DNA from: Gymnopus androsaceus JB14
Taxonomy: Eukaryota > Basidiomycota > Agaricomycetes > Agaricales > Omphalotaceae
DNA: 64,000 nucleotides
Reading direction: 5' to 3'
Assembly (NCBI GenBank): GCA_009733575.1
Contig: ML769385.1
Location: 274,055-338,054 of the forward strand
The first letter of the stretch is position 1; each line of letters starts with the position of its first letter. The notes beneath the pieces were generated by a model, which saw nothing but the letters and a program-made list of their open reading frames with translations, had not been told where the DNA came from and searched no databases. Shown in pieces: positions 46,834 to 59,909 of this stretch. A program made the translations under genes and the position numbers.

Positions 46834-47724
46834 GGTGAAAGGAGTGTACTAAAGAGGCCGGCGCTCCAGTCGAAGGCTGGGAAGAATGCTTTTTGAAGAC
46901 ACGGAGCGTCTTAAATAAAAACCCGCAAGCAAAGAAACCCGGTGACATGTTGTTTACCTGTCATGATATACTGCCAAATGAGCTATCTGGAAACGAAACG
47001 TAAATCACAAGATCATAAGTAGCTTGCATGTTGCATGTGTACCTGTCTGGAAACTAAGCCATCGAGCCGATTATCAGACTTCGCTTATGTAAGGAAGGCT
47101 CCCTCTCGCAGTGATGCGAAAAAGTATATGATATCTTCCCGAAAGCCCTACAATATCGGAGAATCGAGTAAGTACGGACAAGTAATTCCATGGTTCGTCG
47201 CATAGCTGGACAAAGACATGAGCGAGGAACAATCTTAACGCACGTCGAGCGTCAAGTCAAAGCACAGTCTAGAAAATTGCACGAAATGAGTGGCAAGAAG
47301 TCATAAATGATAAAGAACTGAACAATCTTTTTTTCTATGATCTCCGCTGTTAATCAACCTGCTCGCCTGTAAATCCGACTTCAGATAGCTTCAGATCTAT
47401 CAAGCTGCTATTGCTTTCCCTGTGCATATGCATGAAAATCATCAATCATGATTTAGCAGCGGTATGTATAAAACAATTGAATTGACCAAGCAACTTCCCT
47501 CTGATTCAAAAATTTTGCATACCGGCGGATATATGTACAAGGAGAATAGAAGCGCACAGGCCAAGCGCATATCACGTGGAGCCAGCGCTCTTTTTTTGTA
47601 CCACATCCGAATCGCCATCACTGATTTGCCCAAGATGGGGAAGTATTTATTATGACTCAGATGCTGGATGCTTCGCCTAATCAACTTAATCTCCCATCCA
47701 GCAATAGTTCATAACCACAAATTT
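46834..47724. other. Intergenic region, divergent promoters
   Basis: Lies between the DUF6534 gene (minus) and the aminotransferase gene (plus). No coding or RNA feature recognised. Short ORFs of 60-80 codons on both strands overlap around 47442-47684 and lack features. Confidence 0.45.
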
Positions 47725-49449
47725 ATGGCTACAGCAGATCGATCCAACCTCATTCCGTTTTCTTCTCGTCTTAAAGAAGGACGAGCTTTAGCCGAAGATG
47801 TATGGTCCATTTACAAGTGCGTATTTTTTTCAAGTCTTCCATCTAGCTAAGAGTTTTATTGAAATATCTCGCGATCCAACAGTGTTGCCAACCTTCCTGC
47901 GGATTGTATCAACCTCGGACAAGGTTATATGAACTTTCCGCCACCAGTTGTGGGTCAAGAAAGCTGCTGAAGAAGCACTGGGAGTTGTGTCCGCCAACCA
48001 TTACTCACACCCGAAAGGTCGTATCCGCCTCCGAGAGGCCATAAAGAACTTCTATGGACCTCAATTCAATCGTGATCTGGACGTTGAGAAGGAGATTCTG
48101 GTGACATCTGGCGCCAATGAAGGTAAATTTATCCCTCTTTTTCGATTGAACCTCAACCGACAAACTATCTCAGGGGAATACGCTGTACTCACCGCATTTT
48201 TGGAACAAGACGACGAAGTCATTATGTTCGAGCCTTTCTTTGATCAATACCTCCCATCGATCACGTTTAACGCTGGTAAACCGATCTACGTTCCACTGCA
48301 TCCTCCCACGAGCGCATCTGGTAAATTCTCGAGCGATGAGTGGAAGATCGATCCTGAAGAACTCGAGTGATTACTATGCGCTTGTGCATTATTTCTCCTA
48401 CTAATCGATGCCTTAGAAATGCCATAACACCCCGCACGAAAATGATTATTGTGAACACCCCACACAATCCTGTAGGAAAGGTCTTCACTAAAGCAGAGCT
48501 GGAAATGATCGCTGGTTTAGCTGAGAAACATAATCTCCTGGTCATGGCGGATGAAGTGGTGCGTGCATCTGTTCCTCTATCGAATCATTACAGACATGAG
48601 ATTACTTCAGTACGACTGTCTCGTATTTGATGGGAAGGAACACGTCCGCATTGCTAATCTGCCTGGGATGTGGGATCGGACAGTGACAGTTGGTTCTGCA
48701 GGAAGTACGTTGCCGCTCCGTATCCCTTGGCACCTGCTTATTCCGCTATTTTACCGATATCTAGAGTCCTTTGCCGCGACTGGCTGGCGAGTTGGCTGGC
48801 TTATCGGGCCAGCCAGTATTATTAAGCCGACTCTAGCCGCGACGACACGTATTGTTTTCGCTACAAACTCTCCACTACAGGAAGCTGCTGCTGCCGGCCT
48901 TGAGCAGGCTAAAGAGCGCAAATTCTTTCAGACGCAAGTGGCAGAATATGCTGAGAGACGCCAGATTTTGACGGATTGCTTCGATGCGCTGGGGCTTCCT
49001 TACACAAATCCGGAAGGAAGCTATTTCATTCTTCTGGTTAGTCTTTGACTCTCCTTTCACGCTCTGTGTATAACGCAGAGCCCATCTAGGACATCTCCAA
49101 GGTAAAATTTCCCGATGATTATCCTTTCCCACAAAGTGTGCTAGGAAGAGGACGCGATTTCAGGTAAGCATGGTATCCTTGTCATTACACCTTTTCATGT
49201 AAAGACTCCTTCCTCAGAGCTTGTTGGTTCATCGCATTAGAGATTGGTGTCTCATCCATACCCGTCAGCGAGGTAGGTTCATCTCAACGGATCTACACTA
49301 AACAACTGCTAAACCTTCAACTCAAGTTTTACTGCATAGAGCATGCTAATATTGGAGAGGTGTACGCTCGCTTCGCGTTCTGTAAGGATTTGGATACCCT
49401 GAGGAATGCTGCCGAACGTTTCAAAAAATTGAAACAATACATTGTTTAG
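47725..49449 (+). CDS. BNA3: Kynurenine/oxoglutarate-type aminotransferase (PLP, fold type I)
   Basis: The exons read MATADRSNLIPFSSRLK, DCINLGQGYMNFPPP, VKKAAEEALGVVSANHYSHP, KGRIRLREAI, EILVTSGANE (intron), GEYAVLTAFLEQDDEVIMFE, PFFDQYLPSI, KMIIVNTPHNPVGKVFTKAE, NLLVMADEV, YDCLVFDGKEHVRIANLPGM and TVTVGSAGKSFAATGWRVGW. The PLP-binding Lys is built across an intron (GGA A + AG TCC). The end comprises FATNSPLQEAAAAGLEQAKE, GSYFILLDISK and FAFCKDLDTLRNAAERFKKL with TAG at 49449. The pattern fits the kynurenine aminotransferase I/III-like group (yeast Bna3), which converts kynurenine to kynurenic acid and shows glutamine transaminase activity. The frame needs one base removed near 47947 (NFPPP to WVKKAA). 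Confidence 0.88.
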
Positions 49450-49512
49450 TACAGTGTACTGTGCCGCTAACTTCTAGTATTACTGTAATATTTGCAACTA
49501 TCAACCCCTGCA

Positions 49513-52500
49513 TCATCTAGCGGTCGTTACAAACGCCTCTTCCAGATTCACAAGCCAAAGCTTGTCCACGATACGGGATAAGTTTTCGTCCCTCGAACTG
49601 GTACAGTCATAGTGGGCGGGGTTCGTGGCGACTCGATGCGCGAGGAAGGTGAAAGATAGCGCATCCATGACATGCTGTTTCTCCTTCACTATCCATCGCT
49701 TCTGCCCCATTTGAACCCACTTCTCCAGCACGTCCGTATCCAGCAGTTTAGATTCTAGCGGTAAGCCCTCCGTCAAGAACCGCACATATGTATCCCTAGC
49801 TTCCGCTTGACAGAATAAGTGAAAATTCCCTGAGCCCGAATGCCTAACAGCCCGGCTTTGCATGCGCACGAGCTCCGTCAAGTCGTACTCGCGTAGCTGC
49901 CGTTCATCTCCTTGCCCCGCAAAATGCACGTATTGTGTGCCCATGACGACGACAGCAGCAGCGCGAACAGGTAAAGACCAGCATGCTTCCCGGGAAACAA
50001 TCAGTACGCGCACGATCCCTTCAGCGTATAGCTGTAACATAAGGCTACGGTCGGCTCTCTTCATCCCGTCGTGGAAAAACCCGACGCCCTTCAAGAGGAA
50101 ATCGGCGAGTGATCTATCTTGCAGGCGAGTGAAATAATCTTCCTGGATGTATTCGTGTACGCCAGGCTGCAGATACCCGCGATCAGAATGGTCTTCCAGG
50201 GCGCACTGGGTGAGAAGGTCTAATGCGGTAGATCGACACTGGGCTCTTGAAGGAACGAATACAATCGCCGTGTCCTCTAATGTGGCTTGTCGGATAGCAG
50301 AATGGGCAGGTTTCGCCATGGCTTTGAATAGGGAGGCAGAGTGTGGGATAGTGAACGATTTAGTAGAAGTGATCAATGACTGGCTTCGATCCGTAGGACG
50401 GAAACTGTGGAATGCAAACTCGTCCACGTCTAACCACGCAGCGAGATCTGAAGCATCGTTCAGTGAATTGGAGATTCCCAAGTACCGGGTGGGCTCCGTC
50501 TGAGTGGCGTGGCGCAACAACGAAATGCCCAGTTCGTAAGCACCGTCCAACTCGTCCAGGTTCTCGCATACCACTAAATCAAGGTCGGTTATAGAATCTT
50601 TGGGATTCCACATCGCGATAGCCTTGCATAGGTGGTCGGCTGAGACTACGCGAACAGTTCTCCTGATAGGTTTCTGGAGAAGGTTCTCATCGTTGGCCAA
50701 TTCCAAGATGACATCGGATCTCCGAGTCTGCGACATTATACGAAGGTCTGAAATGATTTCCGAGGCTGCACTCCCCCGAGGTGCAACGACTAGAATCCAG
50801 GAAGTTGTAGACTGCAAAGCTGTCATCCTATATAACGTTGCATGAGATGAGCGGTAACATTGTCTGGATTATTGCGTACCATATCACGATATTAGCCATA
50901 ATGGATTTACCACTACCCGCTGGAGCGCAAAGGAGTGAGTGGGATTTTGTATTGGTCAGGCTCCACAAAACCTGGGTCTGGAGGGGGTTGAAGTTGTGTA
51001 AACGCCTCGAGAACATTGCCTCCACTTCAGGTCTTCTCAAGGAGGAAGGAGGAAGGAGAGGAAGATCCAACAAAGGAGTCATACTTTGGGACGGGCGAGG
51101 CATGACAAGCTTTTCTAGGGAGACCTGAATCTCATTCTCTGCTCCCATCCATCTGTCGGAGACGCAACGAATAGTGATGGCGGGTGGGGTCTGTCCGTAT
51201 ACGATAGGGATGACAAAATCAAAGTGTAGTGTCTCCGTACTTGGCCGGATTATCAGGTGCGACATTTGGAGAATATCAATTCCTTGATGATTTTCAATCC
51301 AGATCCAGACCGGCTCAGAGCTTCCATGAAGTTTGCTGTTCCAGGTGAAATCTTTGGTGACATGTACGACAACCTTAAGAATATCAGAGCCGAGGGGTCG
51401 AAGGTCGGTTTGAATTTGTACAGTAGGGAACTGTTTCGCAGCATTCAACAGCGCTTTCCCTTGAATAGCATTGAGATGGATCAACTCGCCGAGCTCTTCA
51501 GCGCTCATAGCAGCTAGCTCTGCAGGAGTGTAATCGTCCGCCCATCTCTCGAGATTATAGATGATGTCGGGCTTGAGATCAAACTGCCTCAAAGGTTGGT
51601 CGAACGGCCACAGCCGTTTCTCGATTGCCTTGCTCATGCCCATTAAAACAGCGGACACATTTGCCCATTTCCGACTGATAGCTATTTCCAGTAGCGCCCG
51701 CACGATACGACCTCCGTTCTGAGCAACGTATGCTGAATCGGAAACCAATGCGAAGTCTTCGATCATATGCCTTGAGATGGATGCTTGCAAGAGAATGTTC
51801 ACTTTCCCCTCACTAGTAATAGTATTGGTCCCATCCTAAAACAAAAAAAATAATCATAAGTTAGTGAAGAGATGAACTAATTAATGTACCGGCTGTTTCT
51901 TTCCGACCCCTTGGCCGGTCTCCTTCCCTCCTCCTTGGACTTCGCAAGGAATGTTGTGCAAAAGGGTTTCGAGCTCAGGAACCTCGTTCTCTCTGACTTG
52001 AATCTGGTTGAACTATGCGAAGAATGAGAAGCGCGCGGAGCACAAGAGTAACAATATCTCACCTCGCAACTCTTGCTCAACATGGTTAATACATCTGCTT
52101 CAGACATTTTGGGCCGGAATATCTCATTGAATATTTCGATCGAACGGTATTGGATGTAGTATCGCGCCGCGATACGACCCAAGTCGGTGATACTAAAAGC
52201 GCCAGTTTGAAGGTTGAATTCAATCATTCGTGCGTCAGCAAGCCGTTTGGCAGCTTCAGTTACGAGCTCGTTTCGCTTGCTTCCTAGTTGAGGATCGTCC
52301 AAGACAGCGTTTCGCTCGATCCCTGTGAAAAGAATTGGATTAATCAATAGATAATCTCAGCTTTATAGAAACACACCATAGAGAAAAGGATTTTTGCGCA
52401 TTCGGACGAAAAGATAGGTGTAACCCAGCCATTGTACAGCGTCATTGGTATTAGCAACCGTGCCCAAAGCTATCTCGGCATTGAGGGAGTCAATAATACC

Positions 52501-55438
52501 CTTGTTGAACCTGTAAAAGTATTAGCCGGATAGCAGGTCAACAAGTCAACGACTTACTGTGATTCGATGGGGTTCTAAGGTTGAATAGTCAATAATAAGA
52601 AAAATAACAATAAATGGCGAGGAAACACACTTGAGAAGTGACAGCTTCGAGGTAATGTGCAAGCTTGTCCTCTGTGGTGCAGATATAACCTTCTCCGCTA
52701 GATTCCAAACCAGGACGACCAGCTCGTCCAAATACCTGCAAAACATCCAAGACGGATAAATCTGTGAATTTTCCCTTAGAGCTGTCGTAGACCTGAGTCC
52801 CTTTGATGATGACTAGAGGGAGATATTCAGGAAATGTAGATGACTGGTAGTACTCTTATTTACCGGCGTGAGCTGGTAAATTGACACCCCAAGCAAGGGT
52901 AGCAGTACAAACGAGGACCTGGGGGAATAGGTGCATGAATAAGTGCTGGAATGCTGGTGAACATGAGACGGACTTTGATTGCTCGAGCTTCAAACATCCT
53001 TTCCATCATATTTCGATCTGAACGAAGCATACCAGCGTGGTGAATCCCGAATCCATGGTCAAAGAGCTGCTTCATTTCTTTGTTTCTAGACTGAGCAATA
53101 TCACGACGGAAGAAAGACCATTGCGGGTGCTCTTCACAACTAAAGTCGTCGCTAGAGCCCTCTGCAAGAGCAGCCTCCTGGAGAGCCGTAGCGGACTTGA
53201 CTGTCTCCTTTCGAGCGTGGACAAAAACCATTACTTGATGTCCTTGAGCAACCAGCTCGGAAACCTTCTCGAAGGTGACGTGATCGAGGTTTTTTTTCGC
53301 TTGCGCGCTTCCAGGTTTGCCTTTAATTCCTAAAAAGTGCTGTTCCAATGGAACAGGTCGGAAGGAAGAGTCAAAGTAAAAGAGACCCTTTTGTCTTGAC
53401 ACACTGTAAAAGATAAGGTTAGTTTTTCATTCCGGTTAAGACGAAGAAAAAAAGAGATGAAGACCTGAGAAAATCAGCAACATCGACATAGTTGGGAAGA
53501 GTCGCGCTCAGCCCAACGATTCTGATCAGCGATTGCGTGGACTCGACCTATGATCAATTGTTTGTCAATGGTCAAACAATCTTCATGAATATCAAAGCTA
53601 ACTTGGCGCAATGTTCTGGCAACGATGGACTCCAGAACCGCTCCACGGTCCTCGTTCAACAGATGCACCTCGTCAATTATTAAGAGTTTAAGGCTCTGCG
53701 TGATTGGATTCAGGATATCTAGACGAATAATAACAACAGAAAGCTCACCGACGCAATTTCACCCTCTCCTGTCGGTTTTCTGGTAACCACGTCCCATTTC
53801 TCTGGCGTCGTAACAATGATTTGTGTTCGAGAAATCTCAGCCTTGGTCATTTGCATGTCACCTGGAGCACATTGTTTAGGATTACGATGCTTGAATTGGT
53901 TTCAGCAGTCTTACCAGTTAATTCTTGGACTTCTATGGATAGCCACCTCAGTCGCTTTTTGAACTTGCGTACAATTTCTGAAGCAAGAGCCTTCATCGGA
54001 GCACTATGAAAGTGCTGAGTTCGATTGGAATTTGATCAAACAAACAACTAGAGGCCCTCACACGTAAATGATTTTGAATGAGTCCTTATTGATAGTAGCG
54101 CCGATATTTCCTGCTATCGATGAGTGGGTACGATGCTGGTCAAGCACGCGCAAAATGGTCAACATAGCGACATCCGTTTTACCCTGGCTGCAAGTGAGAT
54201 TCATGGATATTCTGTAATTCGGTCAAAAACCTACAGCACCCGTAGGAGCTGTGAATAGCGTTGAGCAAGGTAATAGACAGAAACCAGTAACATTCTTACC
54301 ACAGACGAGCATATTCTCATTTGAGCCATAGGCAGTTGGGTAAACGATGGATTGGATTCTGTTTAAAGTCTGGTATCCAGGAAAACATCCTTTGGCCAAC
54401 TCATCCAGCTCCTTCACTGGAACAAGGCGTTCCGTCTGCCTAGGTGGAACCGGTCGGGCTGGAGGAATGGTCACTTCTTCATATTCCTACATTGGGTATA
54501 TTGAGACATATGGACAGATATCGGCTGTTATAATCACCTCTTTCATGGCTCTTTGGGTCCCCACCGGAAGTAGATATCTCGTGCCCAGATGCGAAAGTAC
54601 GTTGCCTTGGGAGATCGATGATGACGTGTAAACGTGAGGAAGCACTTCAGCTTCGGGTCCCTAAATATTCATTTGTTTAAGCTGAACGGTTTCCCAACTC
54701 TCTTTCCGACGTACCGCAACACCTGTAAATAACGGCCTCGCAGCATTCTCCTGAAGTTGTTGTTCAATGCGCAAGCGAGCTTGTTTGGGATCGAGACTAG
54801 CTCGCGCACTGTCATTGGATGTCGCTGTTTCGTGAGGTATCCTTAGATTTAGATAGTCTGCGAGCTTCAGAAGTATGTTAACACGAGGAGACAGCGTATA
54901 CGAAGACACTCACTTCTCTCACTAAAACCTGGCGATTTGTGATGATCTCTATAGCCAGCTCCATTTCTTCAAAGCCAATAAGCTCAGCAAGTTCACTGGA
55001 AATCTCATTGTCATGCTTCGCCGAGGAAAGAATAGAATGAAGAGAGGGCAACAAATGTTCGATGTTTGGTTTTCTGAAAGATTTACAAGGTCAACCCATT
55101 CAGTCTGACGAGCAACATTAGTACACACACGAGCAGTTTGGAGAGGACTGTGCTCTGAGAAGTTTCTGAATGCTCGTAAATATCAAGCACTGATGACCAT
55201 GAATCCACTTCAGGGGTATCCTCAGGAATCGATGGGGCTAATAATGCCATTTTAGATGCATAGATGCTTTCGATCGCATTGATTTACCTGCAGTTGCATG
55301 CAATCTTAACCCAGTTGAGGACGTTTCTGTAGCAGGTATAATGAGCACATACTTTGTCCATTCATCGATCGCGGACGCGTCATCTCCTGCCTTTGAAGAC
55401 CCTACCAGAAATTCTAAATGGCCAAAAATCGATTCCAT
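49513..55438 (-). CDS. SLH1: SLH1/ASCC3-type Ski2-like RNA helicase with two helicase cassettes
   Basis: From ATG 55438 ([20 protein letters not shown]) about 15 exons give the N-terminal region, then [20 protein letters not shown] and [20 protein letters not shown]. Walker A APTGAGKT is built across two introns. Then come [29 protein letters not shown], the DEVH box in [50 protein letters not shown] and [11 protein letters not shown] Sec63 domain follows ([35 protein letters not shown]). The second cassette has Walker A APAGSGKS, but where DExH is expected reads [12 protein letters not shown], so it looks catalytically dead. The protein stops at TAR (49513), soon after the second helicase winged-helix region, without a second Sec63 domain. 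Slh1/ASCC3 disassembles collided ribosomes (RQT complex). It is convergent with the aminotransferase gene, 63 bp apart. Confidence 0.9.
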
Positions 55439-55863
55439 TAGTTTGAAGAAAAGAAGTGACAGAGAGCGCTGGTTGACTCGCGACTCGCGGGCCCGGGATC
55501 CGGGCCGCGTCAGCGCTAACGATTTCAAATTTGACGCGTGCGTTTCTCCGAGTCTAAAGACTTTCTTTGACCTTTTCGATTTGCGCTCTCTGCTCAAGCT
55601 CAAGCTCCGGTTAATTATGCTATTTATTCATAGAAGCGTTGTCGGACCGATTTCCACTTACTGTAGGACTTATGTCACGGTCATATGGCCTTCCCCATCT
55701 CCCGCTTTCTACTCAGTAGAAGAGAATCTCAGAAGCGTAACCTGGACCAAGGAAAGTGGAGCATGAGTGGAGTTTATTTCTCATTCCGCCCGAGGAGAGT
55801 ATAAAGTGTATCGTCAAAAATTGAACTATCCATTGAACATTCCGTCCCCCAATTCTTTCAAAT
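55439..55863. other. Divergent promoter region SLH1 / sugar transporter
   Basis: Includes a GC-rich hairpin-forming sequence GGCCCGGGATCCGGGCC (55490-55506 approximately) about 55 bp upstream of the SLH1 ATG. A TATAAAG box lies near 55801 before the transporter. The forward ORF across 55341-55766 overlaps the SLH1 first exon and has no features. Confidence 0.45.
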
Positions 55864-58800
55864 ATGTCCAATCTCGAGTCTAGCGAAAAAGTAATTGACC
55901 AGCATCGCGAAAATGCTCTAGACCCCACTTTCGTAAATGATGTTCAAACTGCCTCTGAATCCATGAAATTACGAGGCCGCAAGCTTACAGCAACTTTGTC
56001 CTTCGTGGCCGGAACTGGCTTCATCCTTTTTGGGTGAGTTTGTCGCTTTCACTTTGCGCATCTCGTATTGAGCTCTTTAGATATGATCAAGGCGTCATGT
56101 CTGCTTTGCTCACCGCAAATCAGGTTTGTAACAAAATCGCGTGCCATACGATAGTATGAACCGACTTTGTCATTACAGTTTGAAAAGGTCTTTCCACAAG
56201 TCGTTGTAGATGCCCAGCATCCCAATCATGCTACGTTACAAAGCTTCTTGGTCGCCATATATGTGCGTATCTCGAAACCCTGATATTCAAGCTGGTCTAA
56301 CTGGGGATTATTAACTAAGGAAATCGGATGTCTTTCGGGTGCATTGTTAAATCTCTTCGTTGGGGACAGGTTTGGGAGAAAGAAAACAATTGCATTGGGT
56401 TCGTCTTGTAGAAATTTGACGATTCTCATCCACTTACTTGTTCTGTAAAGGTTGCGCGATCATGGCCATTGGCGCTATCCTACAGGCAGCATCATTCAGC
56501 TACGCCCAGATGATTGTTGCCCGCATTATTACGGGCGTCGGAAATGGACTCAATGTAAGATCTGAGTTTCTCGTAGGATTTCCTTACCCATTGGTTATAA
56601 GTAGACATCTACTGTGCCTGCTTACCATGCTGAGTGAGTGCCGTCCATTGCTCGGATGACCTCTGCGTCCTCACCCTCGTGCACCAGGTGCTCTCCGGCT
56701 CATCAGCGTGGTAGTCTTATAATGATAGAGGGAAGCTTGATCACATTGGGTATTATGATCTCGTGAGTGTCATGTCGCTGTCTTCTCGATTTATTATACC
56801 CATCCCTCTCTGCTGGCAGTTATGTGAGTTTTTATCTCCACCGTTTGGCGTCCGCATATGAAAACCAGCCTTTAACGCACCATCGCGCGTAGTGGATAGA
56901 TTTTGCGCTGTATGTTCTATTCTTGTACCCGCCTTCCTCGGGAGTCTGACTATCCCCCAGTTTTTGGGCCAGTGGTTCATCGGCGCAATGGTACTAGCCT
57001 TCTATAAGCAGAGTCGAAAATACACTGAAGATCCGATGAATTTATATATAGGCGGGTACCAATCGCGCTGCAAATTATTTTCGCTTTGATTGTAGCTTTC
57101 GCTCTACCAATGGCAAGTTATTATTCGCTTGAATTACGCGTTTATATTTATTCAAGTTTTGGACAGCTTCCAGAATCTCCTCGTTGTGCGTTCAGCTATA
57201 CGCTTCGTTTGGATTCTTGACATTGAATTGTTCTTCCGCAGGGCTGATGAAAGCTGGCAGAGAAGCTGAAGCCATGGCTGTCATTTCCGCCTTGGAGGAC
57301 AAGCCATACACAGACCCTAGAAGTCCAGAAAACATTCCACGCCGTACATGAGGCAATGTCCTTAGAAGGTTCTACACCTGGCGCCTCAGAAAAAACCTCT
57401 CTAAGTGAACTCTTCACGGGTGGACGTTCTCAGAATTTTAGACGAGTTGCGTTCGGTCTCTTCTACACAGCTAACAGTATATGCTCATGTACGAATCATA
57501 GGTCGCGCTAGGAGTGGTTATACAGTGCTTCCAGCAGGTGAGCCATCTTTGATTGTTTTTGTTTTGAGGCGAGTACTCAAAAAAGTATATCGCTTGCAGA
57601 TTACAGGCATCAATCTCATAACGTACTATGCAGTGAGTTGTTGTACAAGGCTTTCTTTAGTAAAACTGAACAGCTCTATCAAAGACGATCCTCTTTGAAC
57701 GCCTCGGTATCGACGACGTGAAATCCAGAATATTAGCTGCATGCAATGGCACAGAATACTTCCTTGCCTCTCTTGTTGCAATATTTCTTATTGACCGCAT
57801 TGGACGACGCAAGCTTATGCTCTTCGGTTCTTTCTAGTCTTCCTAGATCGACAGATGAAAAATACTGACAATCCTCTCCACATGTAGGTGCCGTTGGTCA
57901 ATGCATTACCATGGTTCTTCTTGCTGTACTGGGGAGTATCAATAATTCTGCGGCTGATGTCGTTCAGCGCTGTCCTGCTCTTCGTCTTCAACTCTTTCTT
58001 TGCCGTTGGATGGTTGGGAATGACGTGGCTTTATGTGAGCATCGAAGTCGAGAAACCTTGTCTATTTGGCTACAGTATTAATTGCGTATACAGCCTGCAG
58101 AAATAGTGGGTCTCCGAATGAGAGGTCCTGCCAACGCTTTGAGCACGGTAAGTCATATAATACAATTTCAAAAAATCGTGGTGCTGACAGTCCATTTAGG
58201 CCAGTAATTGGATCTTCAATTTTCTAGGCAAGTGACGCAGTTCCCGTGAATCTGAACATTACTCAATTTATACTGGTATTTAGTGGTTATGATTACTGGT
58301 CCTGCCTTTGAGAATATCTCTTGGGGAACATATATCGTTTTCGCTGCTTTGAACGCGCTCCTTGTTCCTTCTGTATACTTTTTCTTCCCAGAGACTGCCG
58401 GGCGGTCATTGGAAGGTGAGATTTTGGATCTAGTTCAGCTGGTCCATCCTCGCTAACTACGCTTTCTCTCTCGCTAGACATGGATGTAATATTTGCCCTA
58501 GCTTATCTCGAGAACGTGTCCCCTGTCGCCGTGTCATTGCGAAAAGATGTACCTCCGGCTGGATCCCCTGAGGCTGAACGGATTCTAGGGCTGCAGATAC
58601 CTAGCAACGACGAGGTTTGTCTGGAGAAGTTGGCTCGAGAAAATCAGGGAACGAATGAAATTGATGATAATATTGTGTTTATGTACTGGTATTCCGTCTG
58701 TATCCTTAAATCAAAGCTGGTGTCGTTGGAGGTGGCAATGGTTTCGTATAGTAGGAGAATCACTGGCGACCATGGTCCCTTGTTTCTTCTTCGACGCGTT

Positions 58801-58875
58801 CAAAAATGTGTGACTTGCAAATATTCAACAATGTACGATCTCACCGCTGCATTAGACAGCTTACGAGCTAGATAA
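55864..58875 (+). CDS. MFS sugar (hexose) transporter
   Basis: ATG 55864 opens an N-terminal tail (MSNLESSEKVIDQHREN) and the first helix with LSFVAGTGFILFGYDQGVMS. Then FEKVFPQVV, NLFVGDRFGRKKTIALG (the conserved DRxGRR/K loop), GCAIMAIGAILQAASFSYAQ, MIVARIITGVGNG, RGSLIMIEGSLITLGIMIS and YWIDFALY. Next are VPIALQIIFALIVAFALPM, LPESPR, and the middle loop with DKPYTDPRSPEN. The second half has ITGINLITYYA, FLIDRIGRRKLMLFG, LYPAEIVGLRMRGPANALS, NFLVVMITGPAFENISWGTY and PETAGRSLE, and a long tail to 58875. More than ten introns interrupt it. The PESPR motif lacks the usual following Trp because of a splice. The C-terminal tail beyond GRSLE is unusually long (about 130 codons) and its last part is less certain. 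Confidence 0.8.
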
Positions 58876-58897
58876 AGCCAGCATTCAAAACATCATC

Positions 58898-59771
58898 TAT
58901 TCATTGGGGTTTTGATTCAAAGTGACTCTTGTACTTCGCCATCTTTGCCTCTCCAGCTCAGCCATAGCAAGACGGTATGCAGAGTTCTTATCTGGAGTGG
59001 AGGTATCCTTGACAATTTGAGTTGGTCCAAAGAGATGACCAAAGCGGGATGGAGGCCAGACCACAGCAACTAATCGTGCATCGATGAGGGCTAAAGGTAC
59101 CTGAGTTCGCTGTCATTAGAAAATGCTATAAGAACAGTACAGGTCAAAACTTACGGAGCCAAACCGATTACTGTCATCACTGTGGAAAGGCTCATCACCT
59201 AAGAGTCAACGTCAGAGTTGTTGAAGCGGTGGTGCTAATAGACGCACCTTCAACCCAAGCTTTGCCTTTGGGTACAACAACTTCCGGATCTGGATATGGC
59301 GGCAGAGTCTTGACGCGATCTCCTTCGAGAGCAACAATCCTCTTTCACAAGGACGCGATTAGGATCCTCCGGGGAGCTCGAAACGAATACAGAGTTATTG
59401 AGGAATAGGGAGAAAGATAAAATACACGCGCACCGGAGAGTAACAATATCGCCTCTATTAAACTCTAGTTTGGTATGGATTACATAGCGGTTGAACAGCC
59501 CGACATCCCTCCATAAGGAAGAGTCTGGGTTTAACGTAGGCTGAGCGCGCGGTAATAAGTGGGAATATTCTGCATCCAATAAGGATTTACTACGGACCTG
59601 CATGCTCCGCCCCGAAACGATTTTGAGGTTGTAGAAATAGTATGAGACCACAAATACAGTAGGAAACCAATATACATAACGCCAACTGGTTTTCGTCAAT
59701 GATTTCCAAGGCGTGAGGTGTCGGTGTAGAAGGTTTGTCTGTGGACCATGTAAGATTGGGTTAGGACGCAT
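58898..59771 (-). CDS. IMP2: Mitochondrial inner membrane protease subunit 2
   Basis: From ATG 59771 (MRPNPILHGPQTNLLHR) the sequence has one N-terminal membrane helix (FPTVFVVSYYFYNL), then the S26 signal-peptidase motif SGRSMQPTLNPDSS with the catalytic Ser. Next are FNRGDIVTLRSPEDPNRVLV, the Lys motif KRIVALEGDRVKTLPPYP, VVVPKGKAWVEGDEPFHSDD, SNRFGSVPLALIDARLVAVV and WPPSRFG, with stop at 58898. IMP2 works with IMP1 to mature intermembrane-space proteins. One extra base near 59345 (VLVK to RIVALEG) interrupts the frame in an otherwise conserved stretch. It ends 22 bp from the end of the sugar transporter, tail to tail. Confidence 0.9.
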
Positions 59772-59909
59772 CGCAAGCAAGAGTCACACTCACGCACAGT
59801 GACACAATCACACAGTCACGGCGGTCGCGCTATTATAGGCTTAGCACTAACAGTGTAAGCATCCCGAAGTTGAACCCATCCCACTACTGATCATAAATTT
59901 CTCGCAGCG

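Noticed and set aside
55487..55509. GC-rich palindrome near the SLH1 start
   Set aside because: The perfect arms are only 6 bp around a 5-nt loop. It is noted within the promoter entry but is too short to claim a function.
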